64,000 nt of DNA, taken from the NCBI RefSeq assembly GCF_001667885.1, contig NZ_LZJW01000083.1, forward strand, positions 1-64,000, read 5' to 3'. The first letter of the stretch is position 1. The number at the start of each line of letters is the position of its first letter. Positions 52,897 through 62,894 of the stretch are shown here, piece by piece. The translations under genes were made by a program, and so were the position numbers. A model generated the notes under the pieces. The model did no database searches and was not told where the DNA came from. It saw nothing but the letters and a program-made list of their open reading frames with translations. The DNA comes from Mycobacterium scrofulaceum. Its GTDB lineage: Bacteria; Actinomycetota; Actinomycetes; Mycobacteriales; Mycobacteriaceae.

Positions 52897-54521
52897 GAGC
52901 CCGTCCCCCCGTCGGTCGGTGACGACCCGCTTCGCCCGGCTTCGCCGCCCTCGCGATCGTCAGTGGTCATTCGTGACGACCCGCTTCGCCCGGCTTCGCC
53001 GCCCTCGCGATCGTCACGGGCCAGCGCGTCGGCCAGCGCTCCCAACCCCGCCGAGTTGGAGGCCTTGACCAACACCACGTCGCCGGGCTGCAGCTCGGCC
53101 CGCAACAGCGCCAGGGCGGCGTCTGCGTCGGCCACGCTGACGGCCCCCCGATCGCCGGAGGCTCCCCACGAGCCCTCCATGACCGCTCCGTGGTGCATGG
53201 CGCTCATCGACCTCCCACTTCCCACGACGACAAGTCGAGACACATCTAAGCGCACCGCCAGCCGGCCGATGCGATCGTGTTCGGCCACCGCGTCGTCGCC
53301 GAGCTCGGCCATTTCGCCCAGCACCGCCCAGCTCCTGCGCTTTTCGGTGGCGCCGTGGGCGATCCAGGCCAGCGCCTGCAGGCCGGCCCGCATCGAGTCG
53401 GGGTTGGCGTTGTAGGCGTCGTCGATCACCGTGACCCCGTCCGCCCGGGTGGTCACGTGCATCCGGTGCCGCGACACCGGGCCCGCCTGCGTCAACGCGG
53501 CGGCCACCTGGTCGACCGTCGCGCCGCACTGCAGCGCGACGGCGGCGGCGCACAGCGCGTTGGTGACCTGATGGTCGCCGAACACGCCGAGCTCGACCTC
53601 GACCGCGCTGTCCATCGCGTGCAGGGTAAAGCGCGGCCTGGCCAGTTCGTCCAGCGACACTCCGTCCGCCCAGACGTCGCTGGGACCCGAATCGGTGCGG
53701 CTGGACCGGCCGACCCGCACCACCCGGGCCCCGGTGACCCGGGCCATCGCCGCCACGACCGGGTCGTCGGCGTTCAGGATGACCACACCCGACGACGGAA
53801 CAGATTGCGGCAGTTCGGATTTGGTCCGCGCGATGGCTTCCCGCGAGCCGAACTCGCCCAGGTGGGCGGTGCCCACGTTCAGGACCACCCCGATCGCCGG
53901 CGGTGCGATCTCGGCCAGCGCGGCGATGTTGCCGGGATGGCGGGCCGACATCTCCAGGACCAGGTAGTCGGTGTCCCGCGTCGCGCGCAACACCGTCCAG
54001 GGGTGCCCCAGCTCGTTGTTGAACGACCCGGGCGGGGCGATCACCTCGCCCAGCGGCTCGAGCACAGCCTTGACGAGGTCTTTGGTCGACGTCTTGCCCG
54101 ACGAACCCGTGATGCCGATGATCGTCAGGCCGCCGGCCACCAGCTCCGCGGCCACCGCCTTCGCCAGCTTGGCCAGCGCGGCCAGCACCGCCGCGCCCGA
54201 GCCGTCGGTGTCGTGTTCGAGCACCCCGGCCAGGCCGGCGCGCCCGGCCGCCCGCGGCTTCGGGGGCACCACGATGGCCGGCACCCCCACCGGCCGGGCG
54301 GCCAGCACCGCCGCCGCGCCGGCCGCCGCCGCCGACTTCGCATAGTCGTGGCCGTCGGCGCGGGCCCCCGGCAGCGCGAGGAACAGGCCGCCGGGACCGA
54401 CCGCGCGCGAATCGAATTCGACGGTTCCGGTGACGCGGAGCTCGGCCGCGGCCTGCGGCGAGATGTCGGCCAGCGTGCCGCCCACGATGTCAGCGATCTG
54501 CGCGACGGTGAGGTCGATCAT
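52893..54521 (-). CDS. murF: MurF, UDP-MurNAc-tripeptide-D-Ala-D-Ala ligase, with repeat-derived C-terminus
   Basis: Adds D-Ala-D-Ala to complete the UDP-MurNAc-pentapeptide. 542 residues. Motifs: [18 protein letters not shown] (ATP loop), [41 protein letters not shown]. The M. tuberculosis protein has about 510 residues as recalled; the extra 32 at the C-terminus consist of two copies of [14 protein letters not shown] encoded by degenerate copies of the intergenic repeat. The ATG overlaps the murE stop. The catalytic body ends before the extension, so activity should be unaffected. Confidence 0.96.
   Translation of the reverse strand: MIDLTVAQIADIVGGTLADISPQAAAELRVTGTVEFDSRAVGPGGLFLALPGARADGHDYAKSAAAAGAAAVLAARPVGVPAIVVPPKPRAAGRAGLAGVLEHDTDGSGAAVLAALAKLAKAVAAELVAGGLTIIGITGSSGKTSTKDLVKAVLEPLGEVIAPPGSFNNELGHPWTVLRATRDTDYLVLEMSARHPGNIAALAEIAPPAIGVVLNVGTAHLGEFGSREAIARTKSELPQSVPSSGVVILNADDPVVAAMARVTGARVVRVGRSSRTDSGPSDVWADGVSLDELARPRFTLHAMDSAVEVELGVFGDHQVTNALCAAAVALQCGATVDQVAAALTQAGPVSRHRMHVTTRADGVTVIDDAYNANPDSMRAGLQALAWIAHGATEKRRSWAVLGEMAELGDDAVAEHDRIGRLAVRLDVSRLVVVGSGRSMSAMHHGAVMEGSWGASGDRGAVSVADADAALALLRAELQPGDVVLVKASNSAGLGALADALARDDREGGEAGRSGSSRMTTDDREGGEAGRSGSSPTDGGTGS
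52919..53016. repeat. two in-frame copies of repeat family inside murF 3' end
   Basis: GTGACGACCCGCTTCGCCCG to CTCGCGATCGTCA (44 bp) at 52919-52962 and again at 52973-53016, identical, with a 54-bp period (18 codons). The alignment with the intergenic unit GTGGCGACCCGCCGCGCCCG...CTCGCGATCACCA is clear, with a few substitutions. Intergenic copies have a 56-bp period; here the period is a multiple of three. Confidence 0.88.
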
Positions 54522-56047
54522 CGCCGTGCCTTCAGCGCCCGGGCCAGTTCAACCCGGTCGTCGAAGGGGCGGACCTCCCCCGCCGCGCGCTGACCGGTTT
54601 CGTGGCCTTTGCCCGCCACCAGGACCACGTCGCCCGGCCCCGCCCAGGCCACCGCGTGTTCGATCGCCGCGCGCCGGTCGCCGATCTCGACGACCTCCGC
54701 CGCACCACGGCTCTCGGCCGCACCGGCCAGGATCTCGCGGCGGATCGCCGCGGGGTCCTCGCCGCGGGGGTTGTCGTCGGTAACGACAACCAGATCGGCC
54801 AGCTCGGCGGCCGTCGCGCCCATCGGCGCCCGCTTGCCCGGGTCGCGCTCGCCGCCGGCGCCGAACACCACCGCCAGCCGGCGACCCGGTCGCGCCAGGG
54901 TGGTCAGCACCGCCCGCAGCGCGCCCGGCTTGTGCGCGTAGTCCACCAGCGCGAGGAAATCCTGGCCGCAGTCGATGTCTTCCATGCGGCCGGGCACCCG
55001 GGTCTCCAGGAGTCCCGGCGCCGCCTGCTCGGGCGACACCCCGACCGCGTCCAGGATTGCCAGTGCGACAAGGCAATTAGCGATGTTGTAATGCCCCGGC
55101 AGCCGGATGCCGACCCGATGACGCACCCCGGCGGGGTCGATCGCGGTGAACTGCTGTCCCCCGGCGCCCATCGGCATCACGTCCATGGCGCGCCAGTGCG
55201 CGCGCTCACCGGCGGCGCTGACGGTGATGGCGTCACCGGCCCGCGCCGCCATGGCGCGCCCGGCGTCGTCGTCGACGCAGACCACCGCGCGCCGGGCCCG
55301 CAGCGGTGACGCCGGATCGAACAGCTTCGCCTTGGCCTCGAAGTAGTCGGCCATGGTCGGGTGAAAGTCGAGGTGGTCGCGGGACAGGTTTGTGAAGCCG
55401 CCCACCGCGAATCCGGTGCCGTCCACCCGCCCCAGCGCCAGCGCGTGGCTGGACACCTCCATGACGACGGTGTCCACCCCGCGCTCGGCCATCGCCGCGA
55501 ACATGGCCTGCAGCGCGGGCGCCTCCGGCGTGGTCAGCGCGCTCGGAACGTCGACGCCGTCGATCCGGATGCCGATCGTGCCGATCAGCCCGGCTTTGCG
55601 GCCCGCGGCGCGCAGCCCGGACTCGACCAGGTAGGTGGTGGTGGTCTTGCCCGAGGTTCCGGTGATCCCGATGACGGTCGTGCGCTCCGACGGGTTCCCG
55701 TACACCGTCGCGGCCAGGGCGCCGAGGACGCTGCGGGGCGCCGGGTGAACCAGCGTCGGGACACCCGTAGCCGAGGCGCCCATCTCCGCGACGCCGGCGG
55801 CGTCGGTGAGGACGGCGACGGCGCCGCGTTCGATCGCCTCCGCCGCGTAGCGGGCCCCGTGCGTCGAGGCGCCCGTCAGCGCGGCGAACAGGTCGCCGGG
55901 GCGCACGTCCTGGGCGCGCAGCGTCACCCCGGTGACGGCCACGTCGGGCACCGCCGCGCCCGGGTCGGCGAGTACCGCCCCGACCTGGGCCGCCAGCGCG
56001 GGCAGGCGCGTGCCCGCCCCGGCGCTGGGGCGCAAATCAGTGGGCAC
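54518..56047 (-). CDS. murE: MurE, UDP-MurNAc-dipeptide-meso-DAP ligase
   Basis: Adds meso-diaminopimelate to the peptidoglycan stem. 509 residues from GTG 56047, with GGGAGGTG 5 bases upstream; the ATG at 56095 is less likely. Motifs: [11 protein letters not shown] (ATP loop), [38 protein letters not shown] and the DAP-specificity motif DDNPRGEDP. First gene of the overlapping run murE-murF-mraY. In M. tuberculosis several genes including a PE_PGRS separate it from pbpB; here the gap is 185 bp. Confidence 0.97.
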   Translation of the reverse strand: MPTDLRPSAGAGTRLPALAAQVGAVLADPGAAVPDVAVTGVTLRAQDVRPGDLFAALTGASTHGARYAAEAIERGAVAVLTDAAGVAEMGASATGVPTLVHPAPRSVLGALAATVYGNPSERTTVIGITGTSGKTTTTYLVESGLRAAGRKAGLIGTIGIRIDGVDVPSALTTPEAPALQAMFAAMAERGVDTVVMEVSSHALALGRVDGTGFAVGGFTNLSRDHLDFHPTMADYFEAKAKLFDPASPLRARRAVVCVDDDAGRAMAARAGDAITVSAAGERAHWRAMDVMPMGAGGQQFTAIDPAGVRHRVGIRLPGHYNIANCLVALAILDAVGVSPEQAAPGLLETRVPGRMEDIDCGQDFLALVDYAHKPGALRAVLTTLARPGRRLAVVFGAGGERDPGKRAPMGATAAELADLVVVTDDNPRGEDPAAIRREILAGAAESRGAAEVVEIGDRRAAIEHAVAWAGPGDVVLVAGKGHETGQRAAGEVRPFDDRVELARALKARR

Positions 56048-56232
56048 GGCACACCTCCCGTCCACACGCGTGGTCCTCATGATCGGCCATGACACCCTAC
56101 CGAGAGGCAGCCGCCGCCCCGGTGGCCTCGTCGGTCGAGTGTGCGTCGGGGGCCGTCAGTGTGCACTCATGACGTGATTCGGGCCTGATTCCCGCCCTGG
56201 GCGCACGATCGACGGCCCGGGCCCGCGGCGGG

Positions 56233-58290
56233 CTAGGTCGCCTGCAGGGTCAGCGGCGGACCCGGGTCCGGCGAGAGCGGCACGTTCTCGCGCTGCATCA
56301 GCCAGCCGGCGATGTTGTGGAACAGCGGGGCCGCCGAGTGGCCCGGCGTCCCGTCGGCGTTGCGATCCGGGTTGTTCATCATGATGCCGATGACGTAGCG
56401 CGGATTGTCGACGGTCGCCATGCCGGCGAAGGTGATCCAGTAGACGTTGTCGAAGTAGCAGCCGCAGGCCGGGTTGATCTGCTGCGCTGTGCCCGTCTTG
56501 CCGGCCATCTGGTAGCCCGTCACCGCGGCTGAGGGGCCGGTGCCCTGCTGGTAGCCCATCGGGTCGCGTTGCACCACCGCGCGCAGCATGTTGCGCACGG
56601 TCTGGGCCGTCTGCGGCGACACCACCCGCACGCCCTCGGGACGCGGCTCCTCGGTGCGGGTGCCGTCGGGGGCGATGGTGGCCTTGACAATCCGCGGCGG
56701 GATGCGCACCCCGTCGTTGGCGATCGTCTGGTACATGCCGGCCATCTGCAGCAGCGTCATCGAAAGGCCTTGCCCGATCGGCAGGTTGGAGAAGGTGCTG
56801 CCCGACCATTGGTCGATCGGCGGCACCAGCCCGGCGCTCTCACCGGGCAGGCCCACGTTGGTGCGCTGCCCCAGCCCGAATTTGCGGACCATGTCGTAGA
56901 AGCGTTCCGGCCCGACGCGCTGGGCGAGCATCAACGTGCCGACGTTGGAGGACTTCCCGAACACACCGGTGGTCGTGTAGGGCATCACGCCGTGCTCCCA
57001 TGCGTCGTGAATGTTGACGCCGCCCATGTTGATCGAGCCGGGCACCTGCAGCACCTCGTCGGGGTTGGACAGGCCGTACTCGATGACCGACGACGCGGTG
57101 ATGACCTTGTTCACCGAGCCCGGCTCGAACGGCGAGGACACCGCCAGGTTGCCCAGCTGCTTGTCGCCCTGGCGCCCGATGTCCTGCGACGGGTCAAAGG
57201 TGTTGTCGTTGGCCATGGCCAGCACCTCACCCGTCTTCGAGTCGAGGACGACGGCCGAAACATCATGTGCGCCCGACAGATTCTTGGCCTGCTGGACCTG
57301 CTGCTGCACGTAGAACTGGATGTCGTCGTCGAGGGTCAGCTGGACCATCGAGCCGTTGACCGCCCGGTGCCGGTTGCGGTAACTGCCGGGGATGACGACG
57401 CCGTCGGATCCGCGGTCGTAGGTGACCGAGCCGTCGGTTCCCGACAACACCGAGTCCAGAGACTCCTCCAGCCCCAGCAGCCCGTGACCGTCCCAGTCGA
57501 TGCCGCCGACGATGTTCGCCGCCAACGACCCGCCGGGGTACTGCCGCAGATCCTGTCGCTCCGAACCGACTTCGGGGTACTTGTCGGAGATCGCGCTGGC
57601 GACCGCGGGGTCGACGGCGCGCGCCAGGTAGACGAAGTTCTCGTCGCTTTGCAGCTTCTTCAGCACCGTCGCGGAGTCGGGCTTGTTGCCCAGCCGGGTG
57701 GCGACCTCCTTGGCGATGTCGCGCAGCCGCTGCTGCGGGTCGGGGGCCGCCGAGTTCTTGCTCTTGGCTTCGTCGAGCTGTTTGCGAATCCTCTTGGGCT
57801 GGAACGTCAACGCGCGCGACTCGGTGGTGAACGCCAGCTGATCCTTGTTGCGGTCGACGATGCTGCCGCGCACGGCCTTCTCGACGTCGGTGACCTTGAG
57901 CTGGCCCGCCGCCTGGGCGCGCAGCGTCGGCGCGTTGGTCACCTGAAGGACGAACAGCTGGGCCGCCGCCACCACGATCAGGACCCCGATCGCGGCGTTG
58001 CCGGCCCGGTGCCGGAACACGAACGACGCGCCGCGGGTGCCCGCCTGCACCAGCTTGCGGGTGCGCCGCTCCCGCGCCGAGTGTCCGGTCGCCACGGCGT
58101 CCGTCCGGTCGGCCGCGCGGCCCTTGTTGGCTTCCTTCGTTTTCCGGAATCGCTTCGGTTCGGCGACATCCTGGCCCTGCTGCTGTTTCGCGCGCCGCTT
58201 CGGCTGGCGAACCCCCTTGGCTTCCTGCGCCTTGCGGGGACCACGGGTCGGCTGCGACCGGCGGGAGCGCATCGATTCGCCGCGGCTCAC
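56233..58290 (-). CDS. pbpB: septal penicillin-binding protein PbpB (FtsI)
   Basis: Class B transpeptidase partner of FtsW. 685 residues, GTG start overlapping the upstream gene. A basic cytosolic tail of about 95 residues precedes one membrane helix (AGNAAIGVLIVVAAAQLFVL), a dimerisation domain (RGSIVDRNKDQLAFTT) and a transpeptidase domain with SPFEPGSVNK (active Ser and Lys of SxxK), GKSSNVG (SxN) and AGKTGTAQQ (KTG). A Cys pair NPACGCYF follows the KTG motif, as in M. tuberculosis. Confidence 0.97.
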   Translation of the reverse strand: MSRGESMRSRRSQPTRGPRKAQEAKGVRQPKRRAKQQQGQDVAEPKRFRKTKEANKGRAADRTDAVATGHSARERRTRKLVQAGTRGASFVFRHRAGNAAIGVLIVVAAAQLFVLQVTNAPTLRAQAAGQLKVTDVEKAVRGSIVDRNKDQLAFTTESRALTFQPKRIRKQLDEAKSKNSAAPDPQQRLRDIAKEVATRLGNKPDSATVLKKLQSDENFVYLARAVDPAVASAISDKYPEVGSERQDLRQYPGGSLAANIVGGIDWDGHGLLGLEESLDSVLSGTDGSVTYDRGSDGVVIPGSYRNRHRAVNGSMVQLTLDDDIQFYVQQQVQQAKNLSGAHDVSAVVLDSKTGEVLAMANDNTFDPSQDIGRQGDKQLGNLAVSSPFEPGSVNKVITASSVIEYGLSNPDEVLQVPGSINMGGVNIHDAWEHGVMPYTTTGVFGKSSNVGTLMLAQRVGPERFYDMVRKFGLGQRTNVGLPGESAGLVPPIDQWSGSTFSNLPIGQGLSMTLLQMAGMYQTIANDGVRIPPRIVKATIAPDGTRTEEPRPEGVRVVSPQTAQTVRNMLRAVVQRDPMGYQQGTGPSAAVTGYQMAGKTGTAQQINPACGCYFDNVYWITFAGMATVDNPRYVIGIMMNNPDRNADGTPGHSAAPLFHNIAGWLMQRENVPLSPDPGPPLTLQAT

Positions 58291-59465
58291 CGGGGCGCAC
58301 CCGGCGTTGCGGCGGGACCGGGCGCCACCGGCTGCGGCGCCAACACCGGGGCGGCGGGCACGACGGGCGCGACCGGCTGGGGAATCCCCGGGGCCCGTTG
58401 CACCGGCACCGGCACCTCAGCGGGCAGCGGCGCGGGTACCTGCCCGGGCGGCGGAATCGGCAAGCCGCCCAACGGCACCGGCACCTCGGCGGGACCGGGA
58501 GCGGGCGCGATCACCGCCGGCGCCGGCAACCCCGGGACCGGCACGCCCGGCACCGGCAGTGCACCGGGGGCCTGACCGGCGACCGGCGCCCCCGGCGAGC
58601 CGGGCATGCCCGGCAGTGGTGGCCCGGCCGGCCCCAGGTGTTGGCCGCCCAGCGTCGACGATCCGTCCGGTGCGCGCAGCAGGGCCTCGGGCCCGGACCG
58701 CGCCGGCGCGGGTGCGCCGGCGTCGGGCTGCAGCCGGACCGGGACCTCGGCGGGAGGCGCGGGCGGCGCGGGGGGTGCCGGCGGGCCTTGTTCGGGAAGC
58801 TTGCTGTTCAACGGCGGCGGCGGCACCCCGTCAGCCGGCTTCGGCGTCCCGACGACCACCCAGTTCCCGGACGGGTCCTGGACCAGGTGGGCGGTGTCGC
58901 GCGTCGGGATCATGCCCTGTTTGCGGGCCGCCTCCGCCAGCGCCGGAGCGGATTCGGCCTCGCGCACATCGCGTTCCAGCGCCTCCTTCTGCTGTTGCAG
59001 CAGCCGGGTCTTCTCGCGGGCGTGGCTCAACTTGTAGGAGCGCTCCGCGGAGTCCGTCGACAACCACAGCGTGAGACCCAGCCCGAGGCCCAGCGCACCG
59101 ATGACCAGCACGACGAACGGCACCTTGCTCGCCAGCGTGCGGGGCCGGAGGTCGATCGAAGCCAGCCGGGTCGCCAGGCGCTCGCTCAGGCGCGGACGAA
59201 CAACCTTGGGCGCCTTGGCTTTCCGCGCCTTGGCTCGAGCCTTGGCCTGACTGGTGCTTTTAGGCCGCGCCGGACGCTCGACCGGCCGGGCGATGGGGCT
59301 GGTGTGCGGTCCGGATTTGGGCGCTCGGCTCTCCCGGGTGGGCGCCGCGCTGCGCCCGGGCCGGGCGCGGCGTGCCGAGCCGGGCTCGGCGGCCGAACGC
59401 CTGCCGCGCCGGGCGGACCCGTCGCGTCCGCCGCGGCGATTCGGCGTCTCCCGCTTTGCTTTCAT
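58287..59465 (-). CDS. FtsL-like membrane protein with Pro-rich domain (Rv2164c-like)
   Basis: 392 residues. A very basic cytosolic N-terminus (about 110 residues, Arg/Ala/Lys-rich) precedes one membrane helix ([20 protein letters not shown]), a short coiled coil ([18 protein letters not shown]) and a long extracytoplasmic region rich in Pro, Gly and Ala ([16 protein letters not shown]). Topology and position between rsmH and pbpB match FtsL, which pairs with FtsB and FtsQ. The FtsL role is inferred. ATGA/GTGA overlaps with both neighbours. Confidence 0.85.
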   Translation of the reverse strand: MKAKRETPNRRGGRDGSARRGRRSAAEPGSARRARPGRSAAPTRESRAPKSGPHTSPIARPVERPARPKSTSQAKARAKARKAKAPKVVRPRLSERLATRLASIDLRPRTLASKVPFVVLVIGALGLGLGLTLWLSTDSAERSYKLSHAREKTRLLQQQKEALERDVREAESAPALAEAARKQGMIPTRDTAHLVQDPSGNWVVVGTPKPADGVPPPPLNSKLPEQGPPAPPAPPAPPAEVPVRLQPDAGAPAPARSGPEALLRAPDGSSTLGGQHLGPAGPPLPGMPGSPGAPVAGQAPGALPVPGVPVPGLPAPAVIAPAPGPAEVPVPLGGLPIPPPGQVPAPLPAEVPVPVQRAPGIPQPVAPVVPAAPVLAPQPVAPGPAATPGAPR

Positions 59466-60652
59466 GCGTCGCCCTTTCCGGTTGCCTGCTGGACCCGTTG
59501 CACGGCGCGTAGTCGCACCGCGGCGCTGCGCGGATTGCGTTCGATTTCGGTGTCGTCCGCACGCTCGGCGCCGTGCGTGAGCGACCGGAATCGCGGCTCG
59601 TGGCCGGGAAGCTCGACCGGCAGGTCGACCGGTGTGCGGGACGCGACCGCGTCGGCGAACATCCGCTTGACGATCCGGTCCTCCAGGGATTGGTAGGACA
59701 GCACCACCATCCGTCCACCGACGGCGAGCGCGTCCAGCCCGGCCGGGATGGCGCTGCGCAACGAGCCCAGCTCGTCGTTCACCGCGATCCGCAGGGCCTG
59801 GAAGGTGCGCTTGGCCGGGTGGCCCCCGGTTCGCCGGGCGGGGGCCGGAATCGCTTGGTAGAGCAGGGCCACCAGCTCGGCGGTCGACGTGAAGGGTGCG
59901 CGGGCGCGCTGTCGCACGATCTGCTTAGCGATGCGGCGCGCGAACCGCTCCTCGCCGTAACGGTGCAGGATGTCCGCCAGCGCGGCCTCGTCGTAGGTGT
60001 TGACGATGTCGGCCGCCGTCAACGACGACTCCGGATCCATCCGCATGTCCAGCGGCGCGTCCTGCGCGTAGGCAAAGCCTCGCTCGGCGCGGTCGAGTTG
60101 CATGGAGGACACCCCGAGATCGAACAGCATCCCGTCGACCGATTCGACTGTGTCGTAACCGGATTCGGCCAGTGCCGCGGCGAGGCCGTCGTAGCGGCTG
60201 TGCACCAGCGTGACGCGGTCGGCGAATCGCGCCAACCGGTCGCGGGCGATTTCCAGCGCGCTGGGGTCGCGGTCGAGCCCGATCAGCCGCAGCCCCGGCA
60301 GGTCGGTCAGAAACCGCTCGGCGTGCCCGCCCGCGCCCAGGGTGGCGTCGAGCAGGACGGCGCCCGAGCCGTCGGCACGGTGACGGGTCAGCGCGGGGGT
60401 CAGCAGTTCGACGCAGCGGTGCAGCAGGACGGGCACGTGCCCGAAGTCGCCTGAATCGTCAGCCACCGCAACACCTCCCCGGGTCGGGCGAGACGCCCCT
60501 GACCCATCTGCGGCCCGGCGGGCCGCCGCCCTTGCATCGAGGTCCCTGTCCGAAGGCACGAACCTGGCGTTGGGGAAGTACGCCAGGGTCGGTTCGGGCA
60601 GAGGCCACGTTGCACGGGCGCGCGCCTCAGATGATGTCGCCGAGTGCTTCAT
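59462..60652 (-). CDS. rsmH: 16S rRNA (cytosine-1402-N4)-methyltransferase RsmH
   Basis: SAM-dependent modification of the ribosomal P-site (former mraW), 396 residues from ATG 60652, which lies inside the mraZ 3' end by 26 bp and equals the M. tuberculosis length. Motifs: [48 protein letters not shown], and [12 protein letters not shown]. The N-terminal 80 residues before GHVPVLL are a mycobacterial extension. Confidence 0.95.
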   Translation of the reverse strand: MKHSATSSEARARATWPLPEPTLAYFPNARFVPSDRDLDARAAARRAADGSGASRPTRGGVAVADDSGDFGHVPVLLHRCVELLTPALTRHRADGSGAVLLDATLGAGGHAERFLTDLPGLRLIGLDRDPSALEIARDRLARFADRVTLVHSRYDGLAAALAESGYDTVESVDGMLFDLGVSSMQLDRAERGFAYAQDAPLDMRMDPESSLTAADIVNTYDEAALADILHRYGEERFARRIAKQIVRQRARAPFTSTAELVALLYQAIPAPARRTGGHPAKRTFQALRIAVNDELGSLRSAIPAGLDALAVGGRMVVLSYQSLEDRIVKRMFADAVASRTPVDLPVELPGHEPRFRSLTHGAERADDTEIERNPRSAAVRLRAVQRVQQATGKGDA

Positions 60653-61058
60653 CGCTGGCCGCGGAGAAGTTCTCTTCGTGTGTCTGCTGGTAGTCCTGCC
60701 AGGCTTGCGCATCCCAGATCTCGAGGTAGTCGACCGCCCCAATCACCACGCAGTCCTTGGAGAGGTTCGCGTAGCGGCGGTGGTCGGCCGACAGGGTGAT
60801 GCGCCCCTGCGCGTCGGGATGCTGCTCGTCGGTGCCGGCGGCCAGGTTGCGCAGGAACGCCCGGGCGTCGGGATTGCTCCGGGAGGCCTTGCTCGCCCGC
60901 CGCGCGAGCTGTTCGAATTCGCCGCGCGGGTAGACGGCGAGGCTGTGGTCTTGGCTCTTGGTGACCATCAACCCCCCTGCCAGTGCGTCGCGAAACTTGG
61001 CGGGCAACGTGAGCCGCCCCTTGTCGTCGAGTTTGGGCGTGTAGGTGCCGAGAAACAC
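60627..61058 (-). CDS. mraZ: transcriptional regulator MraZ
   Basis: First gene of the dcw cluster; a DNA-binding repressor of its own operon. 143 residues from GTG 61058 ([19 protein letters not shown]), with GAGGTGAGCTG upstream; the longer frame to 61184 is upstream sequence. Two SpoVT/AbrB-like halves: [15 protein letters not shown] and [16 protein letters not shown]. Repeats of the GTGGG type, its known kind of binding site, lie 37-70 bp upstream. Confidence 0.97.
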   Translation of the reverse strand: MFLGTYTPKLDDKGRLTLPAKFRDALAGGLMVTKSQDHSLAVYPRGEFEQLARRASKASRSNPDARAFLRNLAAGTDEQHPDAQGRITLSADHRRYANLSKDCVVIGAVDYLEIWDAQAWQDYQQTHEENFSAASDEALGDII

Positions 61059-61094
61059 CAGCTCACCTCGCTCTCGGGTCACCCAAACACTGCA

Positions 61095-61128
61095 GCCACC
61101 ATACCCCACAATCCCCCACTTCGCCCCA
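61095..61128 (-). promoter_or_regulatory. mraZ: MraZ-box array, mraZ-proximal
   Basis: On the minus strand: TGGGGCGAAGTGGGGG then ATTGTGGGGTATGGTGG. Three GTGG(GG) boxes are spaced exactly 10 bp apart (ending at 61119, 61109 and 61099), plus a fourth TGGGG. MraZ is known to bind direct repeats of TGGGN spaced by about one helical turn upstream of mraZ, so this is the likely autoregulatory operator. Confidence 0.75.
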
Positions 61129-61269
61129 TTGTCAGAGTGTCGTGGCGGACTTTTCCGGGTTATCCGCCACCTACAGGCGGCCATACCACCGGGCCGCGGC
61201 CCAACGGGCCCCGCGGGACATGGCGGCGAGCGGTAGGAAACCGCAGCTCAAAGCCCCACGGAACGCCAC

Positions 61270-61308
61270 GTGGGGCGAAGTGGGGGCACTGAGTGGGGCG
61301 CAGTGGGG
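61270..61308 (+). promoter_or_regulatory. second, oppositely oriented GTGGGG array
   Basis: Plus-strand GTGGGG boxes begin at 61270, 61280, 61293 and 61303 (spacings 10, 13, 10). The first 16 bases TGGGGCGAAGTGGGGG (61271-61286) are a perfect inverted copy of 61113-61128 in the mraZ-proximal array. No plus-strand gene follows within about 900 bp. The 61129-61445 gap holds no supported gene. Confidence 0.6.
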
Positions 61309-61445
61309 CTCAATTCCCGGGCCGAAGCACGGTTGCGGCTCGATCCGGCGTCAAAACGGCATCGCCGGCCCGGCGATGCTCAGCCGAGCCGGGTGAATCT
61401 GTGACGATGACGCCGAGCCCGCCACGGGCAGGAAAAAGGGGCATG

Positions 61446-61470
61446 AAAAAGGGGAGCCGATGGCTTCCCC
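61446..61470 (-). terminator. intrinsic terminator after DUF3040 gene
   Basis: On the minus strand GGGGAAGCC-ATC-GGCTCCCC, a strong stem with one bulge, is followed by TTTTT, 20 bp after the DUF3040 stop. This is one of few clear hairpin-plus-T-run terminators in the window. Confidence 0.7.
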
Positions 61471-61489
61471 AGATTCGTTGGCGCTACCG

Positions 61490-61894
61490 CTAGTCGTCGA
61501 AGCGGCGGCGGAACCGGTCTTCCATGCGGCTGGTGAACGACCCCCCGCCGCCCTTGTTGCGCCGCTGGCGCAGCGAGCCGGGCGCCGAGCCCGGGTGGTC
61601 GGGGCGGCCGGACAATCGCGGACCCGTGATGGCGAACACCACGCCGCCGAACATCACGATGAACCCGAAAACGCTGAGAATCGGGAAGTTTCCGATCATG
61701 GTGGCCTTGAACGCCACTCCGGAAACCAGCATCGCAAGGCCGATGACGAACAGCGCAGCACCCTGCAGGCGGCGACGCGCGGTGGGCGCGCGCAACCCTC
61801 CGCCGCGGACGCTCGACGCGAATTTGGGATCTTCGGCGTAGAGAGCGCTCTCGATCTGATCGAGCATCCGCTGCTCATGATCGGAGAGTGGCAT
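61490..61894 (-). CDS. DUF3040 family membrane protein
   Basis: Orthologue of Rv2169c, 134 residues, start MPLSDHEQRMLDQIE with AAGGAGGG upstream. DUF3040 helix (SDHEQRMLDQIESALYAEDP) precedes two membrane segments (LFVIGLAMLVSGVAF and LSVFGFIVMFGGVVFAITG) and an Arg/Gly-rich C-terminus (GGGGSFTSRMEDRFRRR). The function is unknown. An IS6110 separates it from mraZ in M. tuberculosis H37Rv as recalled; none here. Confidence 0.88.
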   Translation of the reverse strand: MPLSDHEQRMLDQIESALYAEDPKFASSVRGGGLRAPTARRRLQGAALFVIGLAMLVSGVAFKATMIGNFPILSVFGFIVMFGGVVFAITGPRLSGRPDHPGSAPGSLRQRRNKGGGGSFTSRMEDRFRRRFDD

Positions 61895-62217
61895 TCGTCC
61901 CTCCTTGCCGACAGTTGACGCGTAACTATCGATAGCACGCGGATGCCCGTTGCGGGGGCAACTAATTGAAATGATACGAGGTCAATCTGCGCCATACCAC
62001 TGGTTCGGTGGCGATTCTATCCTGGCCCCGGCGGGGCACCCCTCGGAGCCGGAACGGCCGTGCGCTACAACCGGCTTCCCAGCCGGAGTGGTTGGCCGGT
62101 TCGTTGCCGCGACCGCTCGCCGGACAACCTCCCCCGGGTCCGATAATGGCGATGGCGGCGCGGGCCGCGGCAAGGCGAAGGCACGCACGCGAGCACAGCA
62201 TGAGGAGGACACCGCGA
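61895..62217. other. 323-bp divergent intergenic region DUF3040 / GNAT
   Basis: Contains a perfect palindrome CTATCGATAG at 61926-61935 near TTGACG (61915-61920), which could be a promoter-operator for either gene. The plus strand has an open frame from 62008, but it lacks a ribosome site and family similarity starts only at 62218. No other gene is supported. Confidence 0.4.
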
Positions 62218-62826
62218 GTGGCGATATTCCTCATCGATCTGCCGCCCACCGATATGGAGCGCCGTCTCGGCGAAGCCCTGAAGGTTTACGTCGACGCGAT
62301 GCGCTACCCGCGCGGCACCGAGAACCAGCGCGCGGCGATGTGGCTGGAACACATCCGCCGGCGGGGGTGGCAGGGCGTGGGCGTCGTGGACGCCGAGGTG
62401 ACCGAGGGCGCTGACGCGCCGATGCCTTCGGCGGCTCAATTGCGCGACGCCCCGCTGCTCGGCATCGCCTACGGGTACCCCGGGGCGCCCGGGCAGTGGT
62501 GGCAGCAGCAGGTCGTCCTCGGCCTGCAACGGGGCGGCCGGCCGGCCCAGGAGATCGCCGGCCTGATGAACAGCTACTTCGAGCTGACCGAGCTGCACAT
62601 CCACCCGCGCGCACAGGGCCGCGGCCTCGGTGAGGCGCTGGCCCGGCGGCTCCTCGCCGATCGGGCCGAAGAGAACGTCCTGCTGTCCACGCCGGAGACC
62701 AACGGCGAGCCGAACCGGGCCTGGCGGCTGTACCGGCGGCTGGGTTTCACCGACGTCATCCGCCGCTACCACTTCGCCGGTGACCCACGCGCATTCGCGA
62801 TCCTGGGCCGCAAGCTCCCGCTGTGA
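62218..62826 (+). CDS. GNAT family N-acetyltransferase
   Basis: Orthologue of Rv2170, 202 residues from GTG 62218 (VAIFLIDLPPTDMERRLG), with GAGGAGG upstream. The acetyl-CoA motif is HPRAQGRGLGEALARRLL (RGxGxA), followed by LSTPETNGEPNRAWRLYRRLGF typical of GNAT motif B. A conserved GYPGAPGQWWQQQV segment is characteristic of this mycobacterial subfamily. In M. tuberculosis Rv2170 was reported to acetylate isocitrate dehydrogenase; that is from memory. It overlaps the lppM longer frame. Confidence 0.88.
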   Translation: MAIFLIDLPPTDMERRLGEALKVYVDAMRYPRGTENQRAAMWLEHIRRRGWQGVGVVDAEVTEGADAPMPSAAQLRDAPLLGIAYGYPGAPGQWWQQQVVLGLQRGGRPAQEIAGLMNSYFELTELHIHPRAQGRGLGEALARRLLADRAEENVLLSTPETNGEPNRAWRLYRRLGFTDVIRRYHFAGDPRAFAILGRKLPL

Positions 62827-62894
62827 TCGCCGGATGGCGGGCGCGCCCGGGCGGACCCGCTCTGGCGGCGCGCCGCATCTGGCACGATGACCTG

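Noticed and set aside
62008..62217. 70-residue N-terminal extension of the GNAT protein
   Set aside because: No ribosome site at 62008; GAGGAGG precedes GTG 62218, where family similarity begins.
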